Source of the DNA: Aromatoleum evansii
GTDB taxonomy: Bacteria; Pseudomonadota; Gammaproteobacteria; Burkholderiales; Rhodocyclaceae
Length of the DNA stretch: 37,628 nt
Direction: 5' to 3'
NCBI RefSeq assembly: GCF_012910805.1
Contig: NZ_WTVK01000053.1
Location: 1-37,628, forward strand
Both the position numbers and the translations under genes were made by a program. The notes below the pieces were generated by a model, which was not told where the DNA came from, did not search any database, and saw nothing but the letters and a program-made list of their open reading frames with translations. Below are positions 1 to 6,324 of this stretch, in pieces; the first letter of the stretch is position 1; each line of letters starts with the position of its first letter.

Positions 1-65
1 GAGTCGGGGCGGGGCAGGCGTGAGGGGGCTGCAAGCGGCGACCGCAGTAGCAGTCTCCGGCGGCG

Positions 66-230
66 TCAGATCGCGACCATCTCGAAGTCGGCCTTGGCGA
101 CACCACAGTCAGGGCAGGCCCATTCGGCGGGAATGTCTTCCCAGCGCGTACCCGGGGGGATGCCCTCGTCGGGGAGGCCGGCCGCTTCGTCATAGATGAA
201 ACCGCAAACGATGCACTGATAGGTCTTCAT
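66..230 (-). CDS. rubredoxin
   Basis: A 54-residue protein starting [11 protein letters not shown] and ending DFEMVAI. It carries the two knuckle motifs of rubredoxins, CIVCG near residues 6-10 and CPDCG near residues 39-43, which together bind one Fe atom in a Cys4 site. The conserved aromatic and proline positions between them ([16 protein letters not shown]) are also present. Length is normal for a class I rubredoxin. It lies 42 bases downstream of rubrerythrin on the same strand, so the two are probably co-transcribed and the rubredoxin probably serves as its electron carrier in the cytoplasm. A purine-rich AAAGAAGA precedes the ATG. Identification is firm; the partnership is inferred from position. 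Confidence 0.95.
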   Translation of the reverse strand: MKTYQCIVCGFIYDEAAGLPDEGIPPGTRWEDIPAEWACPDCGVAKADFEMVAI

Positions 231-272
231 GATCTTCTTTCCGTTGTGTTGGGGTTGTCGGGGGCGGCAGGG

Positions 273-758
273 TCAGGCGGAAAGCCGGTCGAGCACCTGC
301 TGGTAGTGGTTGGCGTGGCGCTCTTCCACCTTGGCGAGCGCGGCGAAGCGCTTGGCGGCCTTTTCCAGCACGGTCTTGAACTGTTCGGCATGTTCCTTCG
401 ATTCGGCGATCTGTTCGTCGATCTCCTGGACCGCAGCCTCGTTTCCTTCGGCAACCGCAACGTGGCGGAAGTTCGGGTACATCTCCGTGTATTCGTAGGT
501 TTCGCCTTCGATCGCGAATTGCAGGGCGCGAGCGGGGCTCATCTTGTCCTTGGGGAAGAGCAGGTCGAGGTGGCCGAAGGCGTGCATCACTTCCTGGTCG
601 GCGGTCGCCTCGAAGGCCCTGGCGGTTTCCTCGTCACCCATCTCGCGGCACAACTTGGCGAAGTAGCGGTACTTGATGTGGGCCATCGACTCGCCGGCGA
701 AGGCGGATTCGAGGTTCTTGATCGTGAGCGACTCGGGGTTGTGGAAGGGGCTGGCCAT
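273..758 (-). CDS. rbr: rubrerythrin, diiron domain only
   Basis: A 161-residue ferritin-like four-helix protein. Diiron ligand motifs are visible: AGES near residue 23, EATADQEVMH at 50-59, an EGETYEYTEM stretch near 84-92, and EERHANHY near 145-151. Family members reduce hydrogen peroxide at a non-heme diiron site. Classical rubrerythrins end in a rubredoxin domain; this one stops after the helical bundle, and a free rubredoxin gene follows. An AAGGAGA ribosome-binding site sits 7-8 bases ahead of the ATG. The likely role is cytoplasmic peroxide defence in an organism that moves between oxic and anoxic conditions. Its upstream region is shared divergently with the cytochrome gene. Confidence 0.93.
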   Translation of the reverse strand: MASPFHNPESLTIKNLESAFAGESMAHIKYRYFAKLCREMGDEETARAFEATADQEVMHAFGHLDLLFPKDKMSPARALQFAIEGETYEYTEMYPNFRHVAVAEGNEAAVQEIDEQIAESKEHAEQFKTVLEKAAKRFAALAKVEERHANHYQQVLDRLSA

Positions 759-1033
759 CGTTTTCTCCTTGCGTCGTTGATGTTGCGTTGAGTGAATGCT
801 ACCCGCGGGGAGTTAATTATTAAAATTGAACATATGGATATTAATAATAGGCGGTGACTATTTTGAGGGCGTGCGTCCTTTCCAAATTGTTTCCAGATAC
901 AGCCACGTGTTAAAAAATGAATTTGTGCAAATATAACTGCGCTGAACAGCGTCAAATTAATTACACGTGTTGCGAGGCGCATTTTCTGATGTCGGGCCCG
1001 CGGCATTTCGAGTAGATGACCAGGAGAACGAAA

Positions 1034-1474
1034 ATGATGAATAAGTCATTAATCGGGGCGGTGGCCATGGCACTGCTGCTGTCGGCCTGCGGAAAGAATG
1101 AAGAGGCTGCGCAGTCCGCGCCATCGCCGGCGCCCGCGGCTCCCGCTCCGGCAGCGCCCGTCACCCAGGCGCCGACGACCGCAGCGCCGTCCGCTGCGGC
1201 GGGCACGGCTGTGGCCGACAACGCGCTAGGGAGCAGCATCTACAACAAGGTGTGCGCGCTCTGCCATGCGGCCGGCGTGGGAGGAGCGCCGAAACCCGGC
1301 GACAAGGCGGACTGGGGGCCGCGTATCGGCCAAGGCAAGGATGTGCTGTACAGGCACGCCCTGGAAGGCTTCACGGGTCAGAAGGGGATGATGCCGCCGC
1401 GCGGAGCCAACCCGGCGCTGAAGGACGAGGAAGTTAAGGCCGCCGTCGATTTCATGGTTTCGAAATCGGAGTGA
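1034..1474 (+). CDS. lipoprotein c-type cytochrome (c5-like monoheme)
   Basis: Starting at the ATG pair at 1034/1037, behind AGGAGA at 1022-1027, the product has 146 residues. It has a short hydrophobic signal ending in the lipobox LLSAC (Cys19), an Ala/Pro-rich tether at about residues 28-56, and one heme motif CALCH (Cys74, Cys77, His78). The likely Met axial ligand is in GMMPPRG near residue 119. This is the layout of a small high-potential monoheme cytochrome anchored to the periplasmic face of a membrane. Being near nos genes it could deliver electrons to a periplasmic reductase, but no specific partner can be read from the sequence. An in-frame ATG at 1016 lacks a ribosome-binding site, so I reject it. 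Confidence 0.88.
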   Translation: MMNKSLIGAVAMALLLSACGKNEEAAQSAPSPAPAAPAPAAPVTQAPTTAAPSAAAGTAVADNALGSSIYNKVCALCHAAGVGGAPKPGDKADWGPRIGQGKDVLYRHALEGFTGQKGMMPPRGANPALKDEEVKAAVDFMVSKSE

Positions 1475-1490
1475 CGGCGGCGCAGGTGTG

Positions 1491-1535
1491 GGGGCCGACG
1501 GCCCCAGCACTTGCGTGCTGGAACGTTTGTTTATA
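1491..1535 (+). terminator. candidate terminator after the cytochrome gene
   Basis: Two adjacent stem-loops begin 16 bases after the stop codon: GGGGCC-GAC-GGCCCC (1491-1505) and CCAGCAC-TTGC-GTGCTGG (1504-1521). They share bases 1504-1505. The second is followed by AACGTTTGTTTATA, a T-rich but interrupted tract, consistent with rho-independent termination of the plus-strand gene. Confidence 0.55.
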
Positions 1536-1614
1536 CATCCGGCAAGCCAATTGCCGTCCACGGCAAGCCTTGCGACTTCGCTCCGGACAGGTCTGTGGAA
1601 CCTGCGCCGCGTTC

Positions 1615-1647
1615 CCGCCCTTCGACACGCTCAGGGCGAAGGACGGT
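1615..1647. repeat. short palindromic interspersed repeat (REP-like)
   Basis: The stretch contains CGCCCT, an 11-base spacer with TCGACACGCTC, then AGGGCG followed by AAGGACGG. This resembles, from memory, a dispersed palindromic element seen between genes in many beta- and gammaproteobacteria. Only one copy was noticed here. It lies between the convergent ends of the cytochrome gene and the nos-linked small genes. Confidence 0.45.
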
Positions 1648-1661
1648 ATCTGAGTGCCGCC

Positions 1662-2021
1662 TTAATGGCAGAGTCCGAGAGTCGGATCTGCGAGCAGCGC
1701 CTCGATCACGCGCGAGAGGTTGTCGGCCGGAGCGCACTCGGTTCGCGTCAGGGGGTCGGGAAGCGGCTTTCCGCTGCTGTCGTGGAGATGGTTGGGAAAG
1801 GTCGCCAGTTCGCGGTGCAGCGGCGCGGTGTCTATGCCCAGTTCGGCGTCGCCGCAGGTCCAACGCAGCGAATAGGCGTCGTTGGCGGCGTAGCGCACCG
1901 TCAGCGTCACGCCGTTGTCCAGATGCACGACGAGGGCGTCCTGTCGGTGCTCGACCGGCTGCGACAGGCGGGCGTCGAAGGTGCTGCCGATGTGGTCGGC
2001 GAGTTCGATATGGAGGCTCAT
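1662..2021 (-). CDS. small protein resembling TumE/DUF6516-type toxins
   Basis: A 119-residue protein starting MSLHIELADH. Its ATG overlaps the stop of the preceding 90-residue gene as ATGA, so the pair is translationally coupled. The core reads as strand-rich segments (DALVVHLDNG, TLTVRYAAND, YSLRWTCGDAE) followed by RELATFPNHLHD. A TFP-x-HLH block after a short beta sheet, with a final helix (LSRVIEALLADP), recalls the DUF6516/TumE toxin family. The call is from pattern memory, not alignment. It is the last gene of the apparent nos transcription unit. A divergent, non-toxic member of that fold is also possible. Confidence 0.5.
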   Translation of the reverse strand: MSLHIELADHIGSTFDARLSQPVEHRQDALVVHLDNGVTLTVRYAANDAYSLRWTCGDAELGIDTAPLHRELATFPNHLHDSSGKPLPDPLTRTECAPADNLSRVIEALLADPTLGLCH

Positions 2022-2290
2022 GTCCGTCTGGCCTCGCTCAGGCACTCGGCCATCATCGCGCGTACCGTTTCCCGCGTGTCGGCGAGAATGCGGGCACTCA
2101 GATATTGCTCGTAGGAGGGGTGCTCCGGCACCGTGCCGTTGTAGATGCGCTCGAGCAGTTCGATCTCGTCTGCCGCGCCGCTCGTGCTGAGGATCACGTC
2201 GCGGTTCTCGCGCAGTTCGAAGATCAGCCTGGCCAGTTGCTCCAGCTGTTGCGCATCATCGGGCTCGATGTCGTCGTAGAAGCTCGCCAT
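2018..2290 (-). CDS. small acidic protein, putative partner of the TumE-like gene
   Basis: A 90-residue protein beginning MASFYDDIEPDD, rich in Glu/Asp and predicted mostly helical, with no recognisable catalytic motif, signal or membrane segment. I do not recognise the family. It starts 7 bases after the nosL stop codon, and its own stop overlaps the start of the next gene. A short acidic helical protein directly ahead of a TumE-like protein fits the antitoxin position of a type II pair, but that is inferred only from size, charge and order. The ribosome-binding site is weak, suggesting coupling to nosL translation. Confidence 0.7.
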   Translation of the reverse strand: MASFYDDIEPDDAQQLEQLARLIFELRENRDVILSTSGAADEIELLERIYNGTVPEHPSYEQYLSARILADTRETVRAMMAECLSEARRT

Positions 2291-2299
2291 GATCGTCGC

Positions 2300-2836
2300 T
2301 CACATTTTGCTGTCGTGAAGGGCTCCGCCGTCCAGCACCGCCATGTCTGGGGTGATCGCGTCGAACGCGAGGACCTTGCCGCCGTGTGCCTGGGCGAATT
2401 TCTGGGCGTCGGCCTGCTGCGCAAAGGATCCGATCGTGGGTCCCATCGATCCGTGGCGCGCGCTGCCGATGACGTACCAGGCCGTCTTGGCGTCGATCCA
2501 CGCGCCGCGCGGCTGGTCCCAGTCGGCTTTGCCCATGTCCTGGACGAAAAGCGCTTTCACCGGACGCACCTGCTCGGGCTTCAGGTAGATGCCGAACATC
2601 TCGACCGTGTCGCAGAAGAATTCCGGCTCGGGACGGTCGGCGTAGAAGATCTGCGCCTTGGGGCCGGGGTAGTCGGCGAGCAGCATGCCGTCGAGGGAGC
2701 AGGCGGTGCTCTGGTCGATCTCGACCGCGGCGAGCTTCGCGGCGCCGCCGCTCTCGCCGGACCCGCAGGCAGCGAGGAGTCCCGTGGCGAGGACGGCGAG
2801 CAGGGTCATTCGGAGGGACGGGAGGGGGGCTATCAT
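2300..2836 (-). CDS. nosL: NosL, copper-binding lipoprotein of nitrous oxide reductase maturation
   Basis: A 178-residue protein starting MIAPLPSLRM with a lipoprotein signal ending LLAAC. The start overlaps the nosY stop (ATGA) and has GGAG about 10 bases upstream. The family signature is visible: ACSLDGMLLADYPGPKAQI, then EFFCDTVEMFG, then a C-terminal half with WYVIGSARHGSMGP and a conserved-looking AFDAITPDM. NosL is an outward-facing Cu(I) chaperone thought to hand copper to the NosDFY complex for the CuZ site. As I recall, many NosL proteins read CxxCGM at the first motif; here the second Cys is Asp (CSLDGM). Confident by family motifs and operon position. Confidence 0.92.
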   Translation of the reverse strand: MIAPLPSLRMTLLAVLATGLLAACGSGESGGAAKLAAVEIDQSTACSLDGMLLADYPGPKAQIFYADRPEPEFFCDTVEMFGIYLKPEQVRPVKALFVQDMGKADWDQPRGAWIDAKTAWYVIGSARHGSMGPTIGSFAQQADAQKFAQAHGGKVLAFDAITPDMAVLDGGALHDSKM

Positions 2837-3648
2837 TTGCGGAATCTCCATGCGGCAATGCCCAGCGGCGCGGTGATCCATGCGGCCATCACGAGGCCGA
2901 GCAGCCAGGGTTCGGCCAGCGCGCGGGGGAATACGGTGGCGAGTCCGTACAGGGTGCGTACGTCGTCGAGGGAAAAGATGTTGAGGATGCGGAAGACGTC
3001 GGCGGGGTTGAGGAGCAACAGGTAGGGGAAGATTTCGCCGCCGTACTTGCCGCCGCTGACGACCAGGGCACCGAGGAGGAGCAGATCGAACACCAGCACG
3101 AAGAAGAACCACAGTGCGATCGCCAATCCGGAAGCACGCGTGCGGTCGGCGGCGAAGGTCGACACCATCACGGCGAGGCTGAGGAAGGCGAGGCCGAGCA
3201 GCACCGAACTCAGCATGAAGCCGAAGAAGTGGAACAGCGCGGCGAGATTGAGCTGCGATGCGAGCACCACGGCGACGAGGCCGAAGCCCGCGATGGTCGA
3301 GAAGGCGAGCGCCGCGGCCAGGCCGAGGTACTTGCCGAGCAGCAGCTCGAAGCGCGTGATCGGCATCGACAACAGGAGGTCGAGCGAGCCGCGTTCCCGC
3401 TCGCCGACGATGGCATCGAAGCCGAGCACCAGCGCGATCAGCGGGACGAGGTAGATCACGAGCGAGACGAGGCTGGCGATCGTGAACTCGATCGAGCGGA
3501 AGCCGACCGTGCCCTGCTGCGCTCCGCCGAAGTAGGCGATCACGAGCGCGAACACGGTGAACACGAGGGCCACCGCGAGCACCCAGCGGTTGCGGATGCG
3601 GTCCCAGAATTCCTTGCCGGCGAGGGTGGCGATCTGTCTGAATTCCAT
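2833..3648 (-). CDS. nosY: NosY, ABC transporter permease of the NosDFY complex
   Basis: A 271-residue polytopic protein with about six membrane segments, beginning MEFRQIATLAGKEFWDRIRNRW. The GERERGSLDLLLSMPITRFELLLGKYLG segment is typical of ABC-2 type permeases of the NosY group. It ends at WITAPLGIAAWRFRK, overlapping nosL by four bases. nosF ends 9 bases upstream. In characterised systems NosY dimers form the membrane core on which NosD sits outside and NosF inside, and the complex is needed for CuZ assembly in NosZ. Length is typical. Confidence 0.95.
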   Translation of the reverse strand: MEFRQIATLAGKEFWDRIRNRWVLAVALVFTVFALVIAYFGGAQQGTVGFRSIEFTIASLVSLVIYLVPLIALVLGFDAIVGERERGSLDLLLSMPITRFELLLGKYLGLAAALAFSTIAGFGLVAVVLASQLNLAALFHFFGFMLSSVLLGLAFLSLAVMVSTFAADRTRASGLAIALWFFFVLVFDLLLLGALVVSGGKYGGEIFPYLLLLNPADVFRILNIFSLDDVRTLYGLATVFPRALAEPWLLGLVMAAWITAPLGIAAWRFRK

Positions 3649-3657
3649 GGTCGCGCC

Positions 3658-4599
3658 TCAGTCGGAGAAGCCGAAGAACACGTCTTCGAGCGAGGGTTCA
3701 TGCACGTGCAGGTCGAGCACCTTGTCGCCGAGCAAGGCAAGCGCCTGCATCACGAGCATCTTGGATTCGCGCCGGCATTCGACCGCGACGTGGTCCTCGC
3801 GCGCTTCCACGGCGGTGACAGGCAGGCCGCCGAGCACGGTGCGGACATGGTCGAAGTCCTCGTGCGCGAGGCGGACGCGGAACCACAGCGGCAGGTCCAT
3901 TTGCTCGCGCAGGTCCTGCACGGTGCCCACGGCCTGGATCTTGCCGGCCGCCATGATCGCGAGTCGATCGACGCGCTCCTGGATCTCGGCGAGGATGTGC
4001 GAGGTGAGGATCATCGTCACGCCGTCGGCCTTGAGGCCGCGCAGGATCACGTAGAACTCGCGGATCGCCTCGGGATCGAGGCCGGTGGTGGGTTCGTCGA
4101 GGAACAGGATGCGGGGTTTGCCGAGCAAGGCCTGGGCGAAACCGAGACGCTGGCGCATGCCCTTGGAGTATTCGCGCACGCGGCGGCGCGCGGCGTGCGC
4201 GAGGCCGACGCGTTCGAGCGCGGGGGCGCATTCGCTGGTGGAGACGCCCTTGAGGCGGGCGAAGAATTCGAGCGTCTCGAAGCCGGTGAGATTGTCGTAG
4301 AGCACGACGTTCTCGGGCAGGTAGCCGATCTTGCGCCGCACCGCGCGGAAGCTGCTTCCCGTCACCGGCGAGCCGTCGATGCGGATGTCGCCGGCGGTGG
4401 CTGGGATCAGGCCCAGCATCATCTTGAACAGCGTGCTCTTGCCCGCGCCGTTGTGCCCGATCAGGCCGAACAGCTCGCCGGGCGCGACCTCCAGGTCAAC
4501 ACCGTCGACGGCGCGCACGGCGCCGTAGTGCCTGGTCGCGCTACGCACCGCGATCACTGGTGCGATGCGCTCAGCGGGAGCCGGGGAAGTATCTGCCAA
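3658..4599 (-). CDS. nosF: NosF, ATPase subunit of the NosDFY complex
   Basis: An ABC ATPase with all core motifs: Walker A GHNGAGKST (residues 48-56 from the chosen start), signature YSKGMRQRLGFAQAL, Walker B ILFLDEPTTGLD and H-loop MILTSH. I place the start at a TTG at 4597-4599 (MADTSPAPAERIAP...), giving 313 residues, because GGAGAG lies six bases ahead and the length fits NosF. The reading frame extends further upstream into nosD but that part is not ABC-like. A GTG at 4558 is the alternative. The gene overlaps the 3' end of nosD by 29 bases. It powers the NosDFY complex from the cytoplasm. Confidence 0.93.
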   Translation of the reverse strand: MADTSPAPAERIAPVIAVRSATRHYGAVRAVDGVDLEVAPGELFGLIGHNGAGKSTLFKMMLGLIPATAGDIRIDGSPVTGSSFRAVRRKIGYLPENVVLYDNLTGFETLEFFARLKGVSTSECAPALERVGLAHAARRRVREYSKGMRQRLGFAQALLGKPRILFLDEPTTGLDPEAIREFYVILRGLKADGVTMILTSHILAEIQERVDRLAIMAAGKIQAVGTVQDLREQMDLPLWFRVRLAHEDFDHVRTVLGGLPVTAVEAREDHVAVECRRESKMLVMQALALLGDKVLDLHVHEPSLEDVFFGFSD

Positions 4600-5869
4600 G
4601 CCATTCTCTCCAGTTGTTGTGTGTCGGCTGCATGTGCGGATTGGGGTCGACCACGCTGGGCGCGCGCAGCAGCGGGAATTGCTGGCCAACGAGGCGCAGG
4701 GTCTGCACGGCCGGGCTCCCCAGCAGCAGTTTCAGCATCGGGTGTTGCCATGACAGGCGGTCGACGAGATCGTTGGCTTCGTAGGGAACGTCGCCGACGG
4801 TATCGCCGTTGCGGTCCCAGCCAAGGTAATTGCTCCAGTGGTTGCCGTCCTTGACGCCCCACAACTCGTCCTTGGCGCCGACGTAGCGCACCTGCTCGCG
4901 GTTGCTCACGAAATCGTTTTTCTCGACGACATTGTTCTTGGAGCCCGCCCACAGATGCACGCCGACGACGTTGTCGACGACGAGGTTGCCGCGCAAAGTG
5001 TTGTACTCCGCGTCGTAGATGAAGAAGCCGCGGTTGTTGCCGGCGACGACGTTGTTCTCGACGACGGAGTCCTGGATCGTGCGCAGCATGATGCCGTGGT
5101 CGGAGTTCGCCCAAGCGCGATTGTTGCGCACGGTCTGGTCGCGTACTTCCATCAGCGCGAGGCCGCCGCGGTTCATATAGACGTCATTGTCCTCCCACAG
5201 GTTGTAGTAGGAGTTCATGTAGTGCGTGCCATAGCGGCTGTGGTGCAGGCGGTTGCCGCGGAACACCGCGTGGTGCGAGACGTCGACATAGACCGCGTCG
5301 CGCACGAAGCTCACTTCGTTGCCGATGATCTGCGCGCCGGTCGTGTTGTACAACTGGATGCCGTTGCCGCGGCTCGCGGAACGGTAGTCGCGCTTGCCGG
5401 TGATGATGTTGCGCTCGATGCGCACATCCTTGACCTTCTCGATCCACAGCCCGAAAAGGTTGTAGGTAAGGTCGCAGTTGCGCACCACGGCGCGGTCCGC
5501 GCCGGGCTGGATGTAGATGCCGGCGTTCTGGGCGCCGAGATCGTCGCCCGAGTCGCGCACGATCAGGCCTTCGATCACGACGTCGGGTGACGTGACGCGG
5601 ATCGTGTCGCCCTTGAGCCCGCCGCTGACGGTCGGGCGCTGGATGCCGCGCAGCGTAAGCGCCTTGGCGATCAGCAGGTTCCCGGCGTAACTGCCACGCG
5701 CGACTTCGACGATATCGCCCGGCGCTGCTCGTTCGATGGCTGCCTGGATCGACTGGCCCGGTGCGACCGCGAGCGTCGCGGCCCATAGCGGGGCAGCGCA
5801 CAGCAGCGCGAGCAGGCCGGCGCAGCCATGCCGCAACGTCGTCGCGAGCGGTGCCGTCGTGCGAATCAT
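4571..5869 (-). CDS. nosD: NosD, periplasmic copper-site maturation protein
   Basis: A 432-residue protein with a cleavable signal (hydrophobic run GLLALLCAAPLWA) followed by a right-handed parallel beta-helix built from repeated short turns (RNCDLTYNLFGLWIE, ERNIITGKR, RGNRLHHSRYGTHYM, ENNVVAGNNRGFFIY). This is the carbohydrate-binding/sugar-hydrolysis-like fold typical of NosD. The C-terminal extension (YLGWDRNGDTVGDVPYE, then HPMLKLLLGSP) matches the family. It works outside the cytoplasmic membrane with NosF and NosY, delivering what is needed to assemble CuZ in NosZ. It starts 3 bases after the stop of the membrane gene, so the two are tightly coupled. Confidence 0.95.
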   Translation of the reverse strand: MIRTTAPLATTLRHGCAGLLALLCAAPLWAATLAVAPGQSIQAAIERAAPGDIVEVARGSYAGNLLIAKALTLRGIQRPTVSGGLKGDTIRVTSPDVVIEGLIVRDSGDDLGAQNAGIYIQPGADRAVVRNCDLTYNLFGLWIEKVKDVRIERNIITGKRDYRSASRGNGIQLYNTTGAQIIGNEVSFVRDAVYVDVSHHAVFRGNRLHHSRYGTHYMNSYYNLWEDNDVYMNRGGLALMEVRDQTVRNNRAWANSDHGIMLRTIQDSVVENNVVAGNNRGFFIYDAEYNTLRGNLVVDNVVGVHLWAGSKNNVVEKNDFVSNREQVRYVGAKDELWGVKDGNHWSNYLGWDRNGDTVGDVPYEANDLVDRLSWQHPMLKLLLGSPAVQTLRLVGQQFPLLRAPSVVDPNPHMQPTHNNWREWLGRYFPGSR

Positions 5870-5872
5870 CGA

Positions 5873-6307
5873 TCAGCCCTGGACGACCAGAAAACCCATG
5901 GATTTCAGCACGATGAACAGCGTTGCGCCGATCAGCAGGTTCTTGAACCCCACGTAGCAGACCATGTCCATCCTGTTGGCGACGCGGTAGCGGCGGCCCC
6001 ACCACGGGCCGTCCTTGACGTAGGGTTTGGAGCCGAGGCGCACGACGACTTCGAACAGGCTCCAGCCGAACCACCAGCCGATCAGCGCGCCGGCCTGCAT
6101 CTGTCCCAATGCGGCGAGTATCCACACGACGCTTGCCGCGAGGGCGAGCGCGATGCTTGCGGCATGCAGCGCACGCTGGCGCTGGAAGCCGTGATGGCTC
6201 CATGGCCACAGGTGATCCCAGACTTCCGCTCCAATCAGGTGGAGGACGTTGTCGGTGGCCGCGTAGGGGGGCTCGGCAGGGTCGGTCGGCATTTTCGGAT
6301 TGACCAT
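5873..6307 (-). CDS. unnamed membrane protein inside the nos cluster
   Basis: A 144-residue protein from the ATG at 6305-6307, preceded by GGAG about 10 bases upstream. It has a soluble N-terminal part (MVNPKMPTDPAEPP, then VWDHLWPWSHHGFQRQRALH) and about three hydrophobic segments: SIALALAASVVWILAAL, GALIGWWFGWSLFEVVVRLG and NLLIGATLFIVLKSMGFLVV. Between the last two is a basic, aromatic loop (GPWWGRRYRVANRMDM). It lies 17 bases after nosR and 3 bases before nosD, so it is part of the same transcript. I do not recognise it as any of nosX, nosC, nosG or nosH. The spacing argues for a role with NosR or NosD at the membrane. No cofactor motif is visible apart from two adjacent histidines. Confidence 0.85.
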   Translation of the reverse strand: MVNPKMPTDPAEPPYAATDNVLHLIGAEVWDHLWPWSHHGFQRQRALHAASIALALAASVVWILAALGQMQAGALIGWWFGWSLFEVVVRLGSKPYVKDGPWWGRRYRVANRMDMVCYVGFKNLLIGATLFIVLKSMGFLVVQG

Positions 6308-6324
6308 TGCAGACGGCTCCGGAA

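Noticed and set aside
1511-3025. 504-codon plus-strand frame over nosL and nosY
   Set aside because: Antisense to nosL and nosY and their small downstream genes. No ribosome-binding site or recognisable domain.
2837-3112. Upstream extension of the nosL frame
   Set aside because: It overlaps nosY out of frame. The nosL lipoprotein signal begins at 2836 with a ribosome-binding site and ATGA coupling.
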